From an uncultured Collinsella sp. (lineage in GTDB: Bacteria > Actinomycetota > Coriobacteriia > Coriobacteriales > Coriobacteriaceae), in contig CAUHHV010000024.1 of NCBI GenBank assembly GCA_959606065.1, forward strand, positions 1 to 35,771: a stretch of DNA of 35,771 nt, written 5' to 3'. Numbering within the stretch: the stretch's first letter is position 1; each line of letters starts with the position of its first letter. Made by a program: the position numbers and the translations under genes. The notes below the pieces were generated by a model, which saw nothing but the letters and a program-made list of their open reading frames with translations, was not told where the DNA came from and did no database searches. Below are positions 6,990 to 14,631 of this stretch, piece by piece.

Positions 6990-8909
6990 CTAGTGCCCGC
7001 AGATGGCTTGGCGGATGAGGGCTGCATAGGTGTCGATTCCCGCCTGGGTGAGGTGCGTGCCGTCGTCGACGAGGTATTCGCTGTGGCCCTCGGAGGCGCC
7101 GTTCCAGTCGATGACGCCGGCGTTGTCGTTTTGGGCGCATGCGTCGCGGATCGTCTGGTTGTTGCGGTCCTGCAGCTCGAGCGGCACGCGCACGGTCACA
7201 AAGTAGATGGGCTTGCCACCCACGGCATTGATCACGTCCTGCACTTGCTGCGGGTCGCGAATAAGGCCATTGGTGCCAAGGGCGCAGATGACCACACTCG
7301 GGTCGTAGTTGGCGCTGTCCTGCGCGTAGACATCCTGGAAGGTGTAGAACTGGCGGCTTACCACGCCGTCGATGTAGGCGTTGGGAAGCGCCGCCTGAAT
7401 ACCGGACTGTGCGCCCGCGGTGACCGAGTCGCCGATCATCAACACACGGGCATCGCAGGTTCCGGACGCCTCGTCGTAGGTAAAGCTCTTCCAGTCGAGG
7501 TTCTTGGGGACCTTTTCGGCGATGGGACCTTCTTTGGGCTTTTGTTGAGCGGCGTCGTTGGGCTGAGCGTCTTGGTTGGATGCGGGCTCGGCACTCTTGT
7601 CGCCGGCGCCGTTGTCCTTGGGTGAGGTTGCGCTTTGGGCAAGCTCGGGGCGGAGCTGCTCGGCGCGGGCGGTGGCGATACCCGTCCAGTCGAGCGGTGC
7701 GAAGGCGAGTGCGAGGACGCATGCGGCGCCAAGCGCAGAAAGTGCCACGGCGGGCGAAAGGACGCGTGTCTTTGCCGTGCTGTCCTGCTGGGCGGGCTTG
7801 CGGGACCAAGGATGTTCGACGAGACGATAGAAGACCTCGGCCACCGCAAGGATCACCACAAGCTGTAGCGCCTGCTCCCACCAGGCGATGCGGGTGGTGC
7901 GGGTTGCGGGGTTCATGAGAAGCAACAGGGGATAGTGCACCAGGTAGACCGAGAACGAGCGCTGGCCCAGCCAGACGAGTGGCTTGACCGACAACAGACG
8001 ACGCACGATACATTCCGTGTTTTGCACGCAGACAATAAGGAGCCCCGTGAGCAGGGCGAGTAGCAAAAAGCCACCGCGGTAGAGCAGGGAGTTCTCTCCG
8101 GTCAGCGTGAACGCGCCGACTATGACGGCAGCGAGCCACGCGAGGGAGACCACGTTAACCTTCGAGATACCCTTGCTGGCGCCGGGGGCAGGGATGTTGC
8201 CGCTCAGTATCTCACGCAGGCGCGGAGCGGCGATGGCGGCCAGGGCTCCGCACAAAAGTTCGGCGGCGCGGGCATCGGTTCCGTAGTAGACACGCGATGT
8301 GTCGGCAGCGGGGTCGAACATGAGGGCCATCGCTGCTGTTGATATAAGTATGAACGTGATCGTGACTCCGATGGCGGTGTTGCGCGAGCGGGTCTTGCTG
8401 CAGAGCACCATAAGGATGACCGGCCATACCAGATAGAACTGCATCTGGACGCCGCAGAACCACAGGTGCGTGAGCGGCGAGGGGAGTCCCGCGGCGGCAA
8501 AATACGAGACGTTGCGAAAGATATAGAACCAATTGCTCAAGAACAATACCGACGGCAGAGCGTCCTGCTGCACTTTAGGCGGCAGGCTCGGAGCCGCGAT
8601 ATAGGTTGCTATGGCGGTGAGCGCGATGGTTGCAAGAATCGGTGGCATAAGGCGTGTGGTACGGCGGGCGATATAGTGCGGGTACGAGAAACCGTCGCGT
8701 GCCGTTGCTCGCATAATGCTTTTGGTGGCGAGATAGCCACTCAGCGTAAAGAAGAGTGTAACGCCCAAAAAACCGCCGGTCAGGCGGCTGGGGCGAAGGT
8801 GATATAGGACGACGCCGGCGATGGCGAGGGCGCGAAGCCCGTCGAGTGCGGCGATGCGTTGGCTGCGTTGGGGCACTGCGTGTGCGGTGCCCGTGGGTGT
8901 GTTTTGCAT
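6990..8909 (-). CDS. Membrane acyltransferase-3 / SGNH hydrolase fusion (OafB/OatA-like)
   Basis: The 639-residue two-domain enzyme is predicted to move acyl (usually acetyl) groups across the membrane onto an extracellular glycan. Residues ~18-385 are an Acyltransferase_3 membrane domain with about ten helices. They include the signature RIAALDGLRALAIAGVVLYHL with the conserved histidine H37, and GVTLFFTLSGYL. A last transmembrane helix near 400 leads to a Pro/Ala/Lys-rich linker. An extracytoplasmic SGNH domain follows: block I GDSVTAG with nucleophile S495, block III GTNG, and block V DGTH (D616, H619). The true start is the ATG at 8909, with GGAGGAA 6 nt upstream. Related proteins acetylate peptidoglycan (OatA) or O-antigen/teichoic polymers (OafB). 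The glycan here is unknown. It follows the PTS IIA gene on the same strand after about 240 nt. Confidence 0.9.
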   Translation of the reverse strand: MQNTPTGTAHAVPQRSQRIAALDGLRALAIAGVVLYHLRPSRLTGGFLGVTLFFTLSGYLATKSIMRATARDGFSYPHYIARRTTRLMPPILATIALTAIATYIAAPSLPPKVQQDALPSVLFLSNWFYIFRNVSYFAAAGLPSPLTHLWFCGVQMQFYLVWPVILMVLCSKTRSRNTAIGVTITFILISTAAMALMFDPAADTSRVYYGTDARAAELLCGALAAIAAPRLREILSGNIPAPGASKGISKVNVVSLAWLAAVIVGAFTLTGENSLLYRGGFLLLALLTGLLIVCVQNTECIVRRLLSVKPLVWLGQRSFSVYLVHYPLLLLMNPATRTTRIAWWEQALQLVVILAVAEVFYRLVEHPWSRKPAQQDSTAKTRVLSPAVALSALGAACVLALAFAPLDWTGIATARAEQLRPELAQSATSPKDNGAGDKSAEPASNQDAQPNDAAQQKPKEGPIAEKVPKNLDWKSFTYDEASGTCDARVLMIGDSVTAGAQSGIQAALPNAYIDGVVSRQFYTFQDVYAQDSANYDPSVVICALGTNGLIRDPQQVQDVINAVGGKPIYFVTVRVPLELQDRNNQTIRDACAQNDNAGVIDWNGASEGHSEYLVDDGTHLTQAGIDTYAALIRQAICGH

Positions 8910-9052
8910 CGTTCTTTCCTCCAATGTCGACCTAGCAGTCTAGCGCTCTGCGCGGACAAGGGAAGGGGGTTCGTGCGGTTGAACAACATGTCACAGGGCG
9001 ATGCTTCGCTACGCAAAAGCCGCACCTGCGTTGATGCTTAGCTGTCTAGGTA

Positions 9053-9062
9053 GAAACGTTTC
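9053..9062. promoter_or_regulatory. Putative LacI-family/CRE-like operator GAAACGTTTC (copy 1)
   Basis: The perfect 10-bp palindrome GAAACGTTTC, within CTGAAACGTTTCTA on the minus strand, lies between the IIA gene end and the acyltransferase start. An identical palindrome occurs upstream of the IIA gene (9759-9768). The core matches LacI/GalR-family and CcpA cre-like operators. Which regulator binds is not known, and none is encoded nearby. The rest of 8925-9147 shows no gene or clear terminator. Confidence 0.45.
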
Positions 9063-9147
9063 AGAACCTCTACATAGGCAAAAACAACAACACAGATGCG
9101 GCAAAGATGCACAGGCGGTTGGCCCGTTATGTGATGACGGCGGTTTG

Positions 9148-9711
9148 CTACTTGGTCTTGGCAACCAACAGCGGATCGCCGAGCTTGACGAGCGGATTGC
9201 CGCCGATAAGCGTGCCAGACTCGCCGACATGGTCGATACTCTTAAGACGATCGAGCTCGGAGACGATGACGGTCACGATGTCCTCGTGGCCGGCGGCCTT
9301 AATGGCGTCGCGGTCGAAGCTGATGAGCGGCTGGCCGGCCTTGACCTCATCGCCCATCTCAACAAAGCGGGCAAAACCCTTGCCGTTCATTTCCACGGTG
9401 CCCAGGCCGACATGGATGAACACGCGAAGACCGTCCTCGGTAATCATGCCGATGGAGTGGTTGGTGACGGTGGTGGCGCCGATGCGACCGTTGGCGGGCG
9501 CATAGATGGTGCCGGTAATGGGCTCGATGCCATAGCCCTGGCCAAGCATGCCCGAGGCGATCGTCTCGTCGGGAACCTCGTCCAGGTTGACGAGTACGCC
9601 ATTGACGGGGGCATAGATGACGCCTTCGCGGGTGGCGAAGCTTGCTGCGGGCGGAACGGACGCCTCGCCGGTCGAGGTGAAGGTGGACTTAAGCGAATCG
9701 AGCAGACCCAT
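9148..9711 (-). CDS. crr: PTS glucose-type IIA protein (Crr-like)
   Basis: This 187-residue cytoplasmic phosphocarrier receives phosphate from HPr and passes it to an IIB domain of a sugar PTS. It is a stand-alone PTS_EIIA_1 domain. The beta-sandwich signatures are IYAPVNG and GTIYAPANGRIGATTVTNHSIG, with supporting histidine H85 and the phosphorylated histidine H100 in FIHVGLGTVEMNG. The 15-residue gap between the two histidines equals that in E. coli IIA-Glc. The start at 9711 (MGLLDSLKS) has GGAGG 6 nt upstream, and the longer frame to 9792 would run through the promoter. A perfect GAAACGTTTC palindrome sits about 50 nt upstream, suggesting catabolite or LacI-type control. Its IIBC partners must be encoded elsewhere. 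Confidence 0.93.
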   Translation of the reverse strand: MGLLDSLKSTFTSTGEASVPPAASFATREGVIYAPVNGVLVNLDEVPDETIASGMLGQGYGIEPITGTIYAPANGRIGATTVTNHSIGMITEDGLRVFIHVGLGTVEMNGKGFARFVEMGDEVKAGQPLISFDRDAIKAAGHEDIVTVIVSELDRLKSIDHVGESGTLIGGNPLVKLGDPLLVAKTK

Positions 9712-9758
9712 AGTTGCCTCCAACTTAAATAGGCGCATATCGCGCGTTTGGTTTGCCG

Positions 9759-9768
9759 GAAACGTTTC
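9759..9768. promoter_or_regulatory. Putative LacI-family/CRE-like operator GAAACGTTTC (copy 2)
   Basis: This is the second copy of the GAAACGTTTC palindrome, about 48 nt upstream of the IIA start codon. On the minus strand it reads TATGAAACGTTTCCG, close to the CcpA/LacI-family pattern TGNAANCGNTTNC. It lies in the intergenic region shared with the divergent hydrolase gene and could affect both. Confidence 0.5.
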
Positions 9769-9848
9769 ATATGTGTTTCGCGGCTTGGTCAACGCCCCCT
9801 ATTCTACGCTGCTCAGCGATACCTCTGAGCTGGGATTATGTGATATAT

Positions 9849-9900
9849 CAGTTGGAGGGAAACTTATTGCCGGAGAGTTTCTGCGTCCTGCACCCAACTG
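9849..9900 (+). other. Three-tier imperfect hairpin upstream of the alpha/beta hydrolase
   Basis: CAGTTGG (9849-9855) pairs with CCAACTG (9894-9900), AGG (9856-9858) with CCT (9887-9889), and GAAACT (9859-9864) with AGTTTC (9876-9881). An 11-nt apical loop and asymmetric internal loops separate the tiers. It sits 56 nt before the hydrolase start codon. It could be a structured 5' leader or a DNA dyad. No known riboswitch consensus is recognised. Confidence 0.4.
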
Positions 9901-9955
9901 GGGTACGCTTAGATGCGAAAAAAGAGTGCGCATAATTTGCGCGAAGGGAGCACAT

Positions 9956-10858
9956 ATGATTGTCGAGAACCATGCGCTGTGGGGCGAGGAGCCGACCGAG
10001 GATTATCCGGCGACGTTTACGTATTTGGGTGCCGAGCCGCTGCCCGACAAGCCCAATGGCCGCCGCCCCGCGGTGATCATCTGCGGCGGAGGCGGGTTTA
10101 CGCATATCGCTCCGCACGAGCAGGACCCGGTGGCGTTTGCGTTTTTGGACCGCGGCTACCAGGCCTTTGTGCTCAACTATGTGACGAGTGGCACGGGTGA
10201 CGTGAGCTTTCCGCACCCCCAGGCAGATCTTGCCAAGATGGTCGCCACGGTGCGCGCCAACGCCGACGAGTGGCATGTCGATCCTAAGCGCGTGTGCGTC
10301 GTGGGATTCTCAGCGGGCGGCATGATCTGTGCCTCGCTGGCAACGCAGTGGAAGACCGGCCCCTTCGCGGCACTTGCCGGGGCGCGTCCGGACGACATTC
10401 GTCCCGATGCCGTGGTGCTGGGCTATCCGCTGCTCGACTTTGCCTATGTGCGCGATATGCAGACGCGCGATCCGCGCATTGACTTGCGTGTGCCCAAGAC
10501 GGGCGGCAAGACGGGGCGCGATCTGCTCAACGACTACCTGTCGATGGTGACGGGTGGCGAGGCAACTGACGAGCATTTGGCCGATATCTGCCCCACCACG
10601 CATGTTTCGCGTCAGATGCCGCCGACCTTTGTGTGGGGCGTGTCCGACGACAAGACGGCACCGATCGCGCAGGTCTACCCGTTTGCGCAGCGCATGGCCG
10701 AGGAGGGCGTTGCATGCGAGATGCACGTCTTTGACCAGGGTGGTCACGGCCTTTCGCTCGGCAACGCCAATACCGCAGTCGACAACGAGGACAAGCAGGT
10801 GGCGGTCCGTCCCTGGATCCGCCTGGCCTTCCGCTTTTTGGAGCGCCACGGCTTCTAG
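9956..10858 (+). CDS. Alpha/beta hydrolase, acetyl-esterase-like
   Basis: The 300-residue predicted cytoplasmic serine hydrolase belongs to the BD-FAE/Aes-like esterases. An oxyanion-hole stretch CGGGGFTH is at 43-50. The nucleophile elbow GFSAGG places Ser119, the acid is probably within GVSDDKTAP near 231, and GGHG contains His264. It has no signal peptide. Such enzymes remove acetyl or other short acyl groups from sugars or xylan-type oligosaccharides. The substrate here is unproven. The ATG at 9956 is chosen for GAAGGGAG 5 nt upstream; the upstream in-frame extension crosses the intergenic region. It is divergent from the PTS IIA gene, with only 244 nt between start codons, which hints at shared carbon control. 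It ends just before a large palindrome. Confidence 0.88.
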   Translation: MIVENHALWGEEPTEDYPATFTYLGAEPLPDKPNGRRPAVIICGGGGFTHIAPHEQDPVAFAFLDRGYQAFVLNYVTSGTGDVSFPHPQADLAKMVATVRANADEWHVDPKRVCVVGFSAGGMICASLATQWKTGPFAALAGARPDDIRPDAVVLGYPLLDFAYVRDMQTRDPRIDLRVPKTGGKTGRDLLNDYLSMVTGGEATDEHLADICPTTHVSRQMPPTFVWGVSDDKTAPIAQVYPFAQRMAEEGVACEMHVFDQGGHGLSLGNANTAVDNEDKQVAVRPWIRLAFRFLERHGF

Positions 10859-10867
10859 ACCGCGCAG

Positions 10868-10937
10868 CACGAGAGTGGATAATCTCCCATTTTTTGGTCT
10901 GCTTTTCGACAAAAACGGGGGATTATCCACTCTCGTG
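10868..10937. repeat. 70-nt palindrome between convergent genes
   Basis: 21-nt arms (10868-10888 and 10917-10937) are complementary apart from one position that can form a G-U pair. The 28-nt middle is itself partly complementary: TTTTT and GTC pair with GAC and AAAAA. Each arm contains an ATTATCCACTCTC-type sequence. The position, between the hydrolase (plus) and the GntR gene (minus), suits a bidirectional transcription stop, although no U-run directly follows the stem. The size suggests a dispersed palindromic repeat. Confidence 0.75.
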
Positions 10938-10971
10938 AGATGGGCGTCTGATAGCTTTCCTTGTTGCTTTC

Positions 10972-11622
10972 CTACCAGACGGTGAACTGGGCGTTTTCCG
11001 TGTTCCAATGGACATCGCGAACGTAGTCGCGCACGCCCGTCGCGTCTCGTGCTTCGAACAACTCAAGAATATGAGCATGTTCGTTGTTGGCTTTATTGAG
11101 CAGTTTGCAAGCCGTCTCTTGGTCAACAGTCTCGTAATCGCGCTTGATAAAGCAACGCTCGAGCTGCGAGATCATATCGCGCAGACGGTCGTTGCCACAG
11201 CGGTTGAAGTACGTAAGGTGAAAGTCTCGCTGAATGTCGTCATACTTACGGATGAGACCGCCTTGGATCGCGAGGTCCATGGAGCCGACGAGAAATTTCA
11301 GCTGCGTAATATCGTCGTCAGTTAGATTCGGACAGGCGAGATATGCGGCCTGCCCGTCGAGCGGTCCCATAATCTCAAAGACTTCAACGGCGTTTTGCTG
11401 ATCGAACCCACGGACGCGGAATCCGCGGCGGGGGAGATTGTCCAGGTAGCCATCGCTTGCCAGCTGGATGAGCGCTTCGCGGACCGGCGTGCGCGACACG
11501 CCCATGGCATCGCAGATCGTCTGCTCGCTCAGCCGGTCGCCGGCGGACAACTCGCCGGCGTCAATACGGCTCGAAATATAGTCGTATACGTGGTCCTTCA
11601 GGGGCCTTCTGAGCGTTTCCAT
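10972..11622 (-). CDS. GntR-family regulator (FadR/FCD subfamily)
   Basis: This 216-residue transcription factor has an N-terminal winged helix (residues ~5-72: DHVYDYISSRIDAGELSAG, then SEQTICDAMGVSRTPVREAL and LPRRGFRV). An all-helical FCD ligand-binding domain follows, with D/H residues typical of its metal/acid pocket (DDIQRDFHLTYF, NNEHAHILELF). The ATG at 11622 has AAGGA about 10 nt upstream. A TATAAT -10 box lies at 11693-11688 on the minus strand, though its -35 is weak. It is divergent from the dimethylargininase gene, with a perfect 14-bp palindrome between them. The simplest reading is that it controls that operon in response to an arginine-derived ligand. The direction of regulation is not evident. 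Confidence 0.9.
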   Translation of the reverse strand: METLRRPLKDHVYDYISSRIDAGELSAGDRLSEQTICDAMGVSRTPVREALIQLASDGYLDNLPRRGFRVRGFDQQNAVEVFEIMGPLDGQAAYLACPNLTDDDITQLKFLVGSMDLAIQGGLIRKYDDIQRDFHLTYFNRCGNDRLRDMISQLERCFIKRDYETVDQETACKLLNKANNEHAHILELFEARDATGVRDYVRDVHWNTENAQFTVW

Positions 11623-11767
11623 GAGCTTATGTTCCTTAACTGTATATTTCTAAAAATAAATACGTTTCGCTTGAATAGCTCAATTGAATTATAGAACGAC
11701 CAGCTAAATCGTGCTACTTTGCGCCGATACGTAAGAATACGCTTACCGATGAATATCTACCGTTCAG

Positions 11768-11781
11768 TATTGTATACAATA
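11768..11781. promoter_or_regulatory. 14-bp palindromic operator, probable GntR/FCD site
   Basis: TATTGTATACAATA is a perfect palindrome, with a further half-site-like ATATACAAAA directly downstream. FCD-type GntR regulators commonly bind GTATACNA-like dyads. It is about 97 nt upstream of the dimethylargininase ATG, in the 255-nt region between divergent genes, and could overlap that gene's promoter. A leader hairpin (GCGGG/CCCGC, about 11828-11849) precedes the ribosome-binding site. Confidence 0.6.
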
Positions 11782-11877
11782 TACAAAACAGGAAAACCGC
11801 ACTAAGATAAAGCCATCGAAAGGAAGGCGGGCGCGAAGAAGTCCCGCTCTCTGCTAAGAGATCCAAGGAGGATCATC

Positions 11878-12654
11878 ATGACCAAGTTCAGCCACGTCAT
11901 CATCCGCCGCCCCGGCAAGTCCCTGAGCAATGGCATCACGAGTGCCCCCGAGCTTGGCCAGCCCATCTACGAGCGCGCCATCGAGGAGCATTACGATTAC
12001 GAGCATGCGCTCGAGCAGTGCGGCGTGGATGTCTCGGTGCTGCCGGCACTCGAGCAGTATCCTGACAGCTGCTTCGTCGAAGATCCGGCCGTTATCACTC
12101 GCTGCGGCGCCATCATTACCAACCCCGGCGCCGATAGCCGCAACGGCGAGAAGGACGAGATCGAGCCGGCCGTCCGTCGCTTCTTTGACGACGAGCATGT
12201 CAAGCACATCGTTTCTCCGGGCACGCTCGACGGCGGCGACGTCATGATGGTCGGCGACCATTTCTACGTCGGTCGCTCCGCTCGCACCAACGAAGAGGGC
12301 ATCCGCCAGTTCTGCGAGATTCTCGAGGGCTGGGGCCTCGAGGGTTCCGAGGTTCCGCTGGAGGAGGTCCTGCACCTCAAGACGGGCGTTAACTACATCG
12401 AGGACAACAACATGCTCGTCTCCGGTGAGTTCATCGATAAGCCCGACTTTGCCCAGTACAACAAGATCGTCGTGCCCGAGGACGAGGCTTATGGCGCCAA
12501 CTGCATCTGGGTCAACGGTACGGTCATCGTTGCCGAGGGCTATCCGACCGTGCTCAAGGCCGTGCAGGATCTGGGCTACAAGACGCTCGTCGTCGATACC
12601 TCCGAGTATCGCAAGGTCGACGGCGGCCTTTCTTGCCTGTCACTGCGCTTCTAA
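11878..12654 (+). CDS. N(G),N(G)-dimethylarginine dimethylaminohydrolase
   Basis: This enzyme hydrolyses asymmetric dimethylarginine or monomethylarginine to citrulline plus dimethylamine or methylamine. It belongs to the guanidino-group-modifying (pentein) superfamily. The 258 residues agree closely in order and length with Pseudomonas aeruginosa DDAH as remembered: FPDS-like YPDSCFVEDP at 61-70, GTLDGGDVMMVGDHFYVG from 115, LHLKTG with catalytic His166, ANCIWVN, and the C-terminal KVDGGLSCLSLRF with nucleophile Cys253. The acidic member of the triad appears to be Asp118 (GTLDGGD), as in mammalian DDAH, rather than the Glu of the Pseudomonas enzyme. AAGGAGG precedes the ATG. An amino acid transporter follows downstream and a GntR regulator is divergent. 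Arginine deiminase is excluded by the shorter length and the C-terminal motif. Confidence 0.92.
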   Translation: MTKFSHVIIRRPGKSLSNGITSAPELGQPIYERAIEEHYDYEHALEQCGVDVSVLPALEQYPDSCFVEDPAVITRCGAIITNPGADSRNGEKDEIEPAVRRFFDDEHVKHIVSPGTLDGGDVMMVGDHFYVGRSARTNEEGIRQFCEILEGWGLEGSEVPLEEVLHLKTGVNYIEDNNMLVSGEFIDKPDFAQYNKIVVPEDEAYGANCIWVNGTVIVAEGYPTVLKAVQDLGYKTLVVDTSEYRKVDGGLSCLSLRF

Positions 12655-12689
12655 CGCGATGGCTGTAACAGTCTGATGATCGCTTGACC

Positions 12690-12730
12690 GATGGCCCGGC
12701 ACCCGATTCGGGACGTCCGGGCCATCTTTC
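12690..12730 (+). terminator. Hairpin terminator/attenuator between dimethylargininase and transporter
   Basis: GATGGCCCGG (12690-12699) pairs perfectly with CCGGGCCATC (12717-12726), followed by TTTC. The short U-run suggests partial termination, lowering transporter expression relative to the enzyme. It ends 34 nt before the transporter start codon. Confidence 0.7.
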
Positions 12731-12763
12731 GTTCGATCACATGATGAAGGGGGTGCACATACA

Positions 12764-14227
12764 ATGGCCTCTAAAGCTCAAAACGACGAGATTATCGACC
12801 CTAATGGCCTCGATCTCTTTCGTCTGACCATGATGGTCATTACCGCCAGTATTTGTGGCGGCATCTTCTCGCTTGCCGGCGATATGGCAGCGGGCGGGGC
12901 AAATACCGGTGCGGTTATCGTCTCGTGGGGAATTTGCTTTATTGGCGTCTTTGCGCTGATGATGGTGTTCAACGGTTTGTCTCAGGCCCGTCCCGACCTG
13001 ACCGGCGGCATCTATGCATACGCTGCGGCCGGTTTTGGCGATTACATTGGATTCAACTCCGCCTGGGGCTACTGGATCAGCGCATGTCTTTCCAACGTGA
13101 GCTTTGCGCTCTTGCTGTTTAGCGCGCTGGGCTATTTCTTCCCTGCGTTTGGCGCGGGCAACAACTTGCTTTCCATCGTCTGCGCCAGCGTGTTTTTGTG
13201 GTTCCTTACCGCCCTTGTGCTTCGTGGCGTTAAGGAGGCTGCGGGCATTAACACGATCGTTACGTTGGCGAAGCTGGTGCCGTTGGGACTCTTTGTGCTG
13301 AGCATCGTGCTCCTGGGCAAGTTCAACGTCGATATCTTTATGGACAACTTCTGGGGAGAGCCGGCTGGTCCTGGCTTTGGCGAGCAGGTTGTCTCGACCA
13401 TGATCGCCCTTGTCTGGGTCTTCACGGGCATCGAGGGCGCTGTCGTTATCTCGGGCCGTGCAAAGTACGTGCGTGACGTCGGCCGCTCGACGGCACTTGG
13501 ATTCGCGGCTGTGTTCACGCTGTATCTGATCATCTCGATGCTGTCACTCGGCATTATGCCGCGCGAGGAGATGGCACAGCTCGCAACGCCCTCCATGGCG
13601 GGAATTCTCGAGTGCGCAATCGGTCCTGTTGGCGCTGCCATCGTAAACCTTGGCGTTATTCTCTCGCTGGTCGGCGCGATGCTGGGCTACGTCATCATTG
13701 CATCCGAGACGCCGTTCGAGGCAGCGCGCCAGGGGTCCTTCCCTCTGGCGTTTGCCAAGACGAACAAACACGATGCCCCGGTGGTAACGATTCTCGTGAG
13801 CTCCGGCATTACGCAACTCTTCTTGATCGTGTCGTATGTGGCGGCGAGCACCTATCAGTTCTTCTATAGCTGCGCAGTCAATACGATTCTGGTTCCGTAT
13901 GTTTGCTCGGCTGCCTATTACATGGTGATTGGCTGGAAGAACGAGCATCTGGACGGGCCGCATGCGCCAAGCGTCGGCAAAGCTCGCTTCTTCGGTACGC
14001 TCGGCTTCATCTACACATTGTTCCTGGTGTGGTCGACGGGTCTTCAGGGCGTTATGATCACGACGATCCTTTTTGCTCCGGCCATTCCCGTCTATATGCT
14101 GGGCGAGCGAGGCCGCGGTAAGCCGGTGCTTCCGCATCTGCACGACAAGCTGATCGCAGCGGTGGTCATTGTCGTGGCAATCATTTCGCTGTATCTGCAC
14201 TTTGCCGGCATTGCGCCGATTGTCTAA
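12764..14227 (+). CDS. APC-superfamily amino acid permease/antiporter (ArcD/APA-like)
   Basis: The 487-residue membrane protein has about 12 predicted helices and belongs to the basic amino acid/polyamine antiporter group. TM1 has ITASICGGIFSLAGDMA, in the position of the conserved unwound GSGIF-type substrate segment. TM6 has ALVWVFTGIEGAVVISGRAK, typical of arginine/ornithine and related antiporters (an E-G-A motif in the middle). The start at 12764 has AAGGGGG upstream. It follows the dimethylargininase gene in the same direction, separated by a terminator-like hairpin. A reasonable inference is that it imports methylated arginine, perhaps exchanging it for citrulline or another product. 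Specificity cannot be read directly. Confidence 0.9.
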   Translation: MASKAQNDEIIDPNGLDLFRLTMMVITASICGGIFSLAGDMAAGGANTGAVIVSWGICFIGVFALMMVFNGLSQARPDLTGGIYAYAAAGFGDYIGFNSAWGYWISACLSNVSFALLLFSALGYFFPAFGAGNNLLSIVCASVFLWFLTALVLRGVKEAAGINTIVTLAKLVPLGLFVLSIVLLGKFNVDIFMDNFWGEPAGPGFGEQVVSTMIALVWVFTGIEGAVVISGRAKYVRDVGRSTALGFAAVFTLYLIISMLSLGIMPREEMAQLATPSMAGILECAIGPVGAAIVNLGVILSLVGAMLGYVIIASETPFEAARQGSFPLAFAKTNKHDAPVVTILVSSGITQLFLIVSYVAASTYQFFYSCAVNTILVPYVCSAAYYMVIGWKNEHLDGPHAPSVGKARFFGTLGFIYTLFLVWSTGLQGVMITTILFAPAIPVYMLGERGRGKPVLPHLHDKLIAAVVIVVAIISLYLHFAGIAPIV

Positions 14228-14556
14228 GGCTATGGCGAGTTTCATTGCTTGGTAAGCCGGCGGGCATTGCGTATCGGTGCTACTTGGCATTCCATAGCTG
14301 GTGTGGGTCTCTATAACGTGCCTATGTGAGCGCCCACCAAGCCCGCGCAGGTGACATTTGTTGCCAGCGCGGGCCTTTGCTGTTGCGGCGAAATGCTGCC
14401 GGCAGCTGGGGACGTTCCTGTTGTGCCGGCGCCTTGGGACACTCCTTGGTTGTTTTGCATGCGGCGAAGGGAATGGATCATTTTGTCGAGGGGGCGGGCG
14501 GCTTTCGGTCCTCGGGGAAACCACGGCCCAGAATTCCCATTGCACCGATCTGTCGA

Positions 14557-14586
14557 TTGAACATCGTTGCGTGTTCGCGCTATCAT
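14557..14586 (+). promoter_or_regulatory. Promoter of feoAB
   Basis: -35 TTGAAC (14557-14562), an 18-nt spacer and -10 TATCAT (14581-14586) place the transcript start near 14593. Putative metal-regulator dyads lie immediately downstream, which is a classic repressor position. Confidence 0.6.
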
Positions 14587-14600
14587 GCGTGGTTAAATGG

Positions 14601-14631
14601 TTAGCCATGGCAAACGGTTAGCCAAGATAAA
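14601..14631 (+). promoter_or_regulatory. Putative DtxR/MntR/IdeR-like operators upstream of feoAB
   Basis: TTAGCCATGGCAAA (14601-14614) is a near-perfect dyad of half-sites TTWGCC and GGCWAA. A second, weaker copy TTAGCCAAGATAAA lies at 14618-14631, with GGTTAGCCA repeated in direct orientation 17 nt apart. Iron and manganese repressors of the DtxR family bind TTAGG/TTAGCC-type dyads. Position downstream of the -10 and upstream of an iron transporter supports Fe-dependent repression. The assignment is by pattern only. Confidence 0.5.

Noticed and set aside
9849..9900. Purine or glycine riboswitch, suggested by AGTTTCT and GGAGAG words.
   Set aside because: The conserved loop sequences and three-way or tandem architecture of those classes are missing, and the neighbouring gene is an esterase.
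10868..10937. Possible replication origin from inverted TTATCCACT (DnaA-box-like) sequences.
   Set aside because: Only two imperfect boxes occur, both in the arms of one palindrome, with no dnaA/dnaN genes or box cluster.
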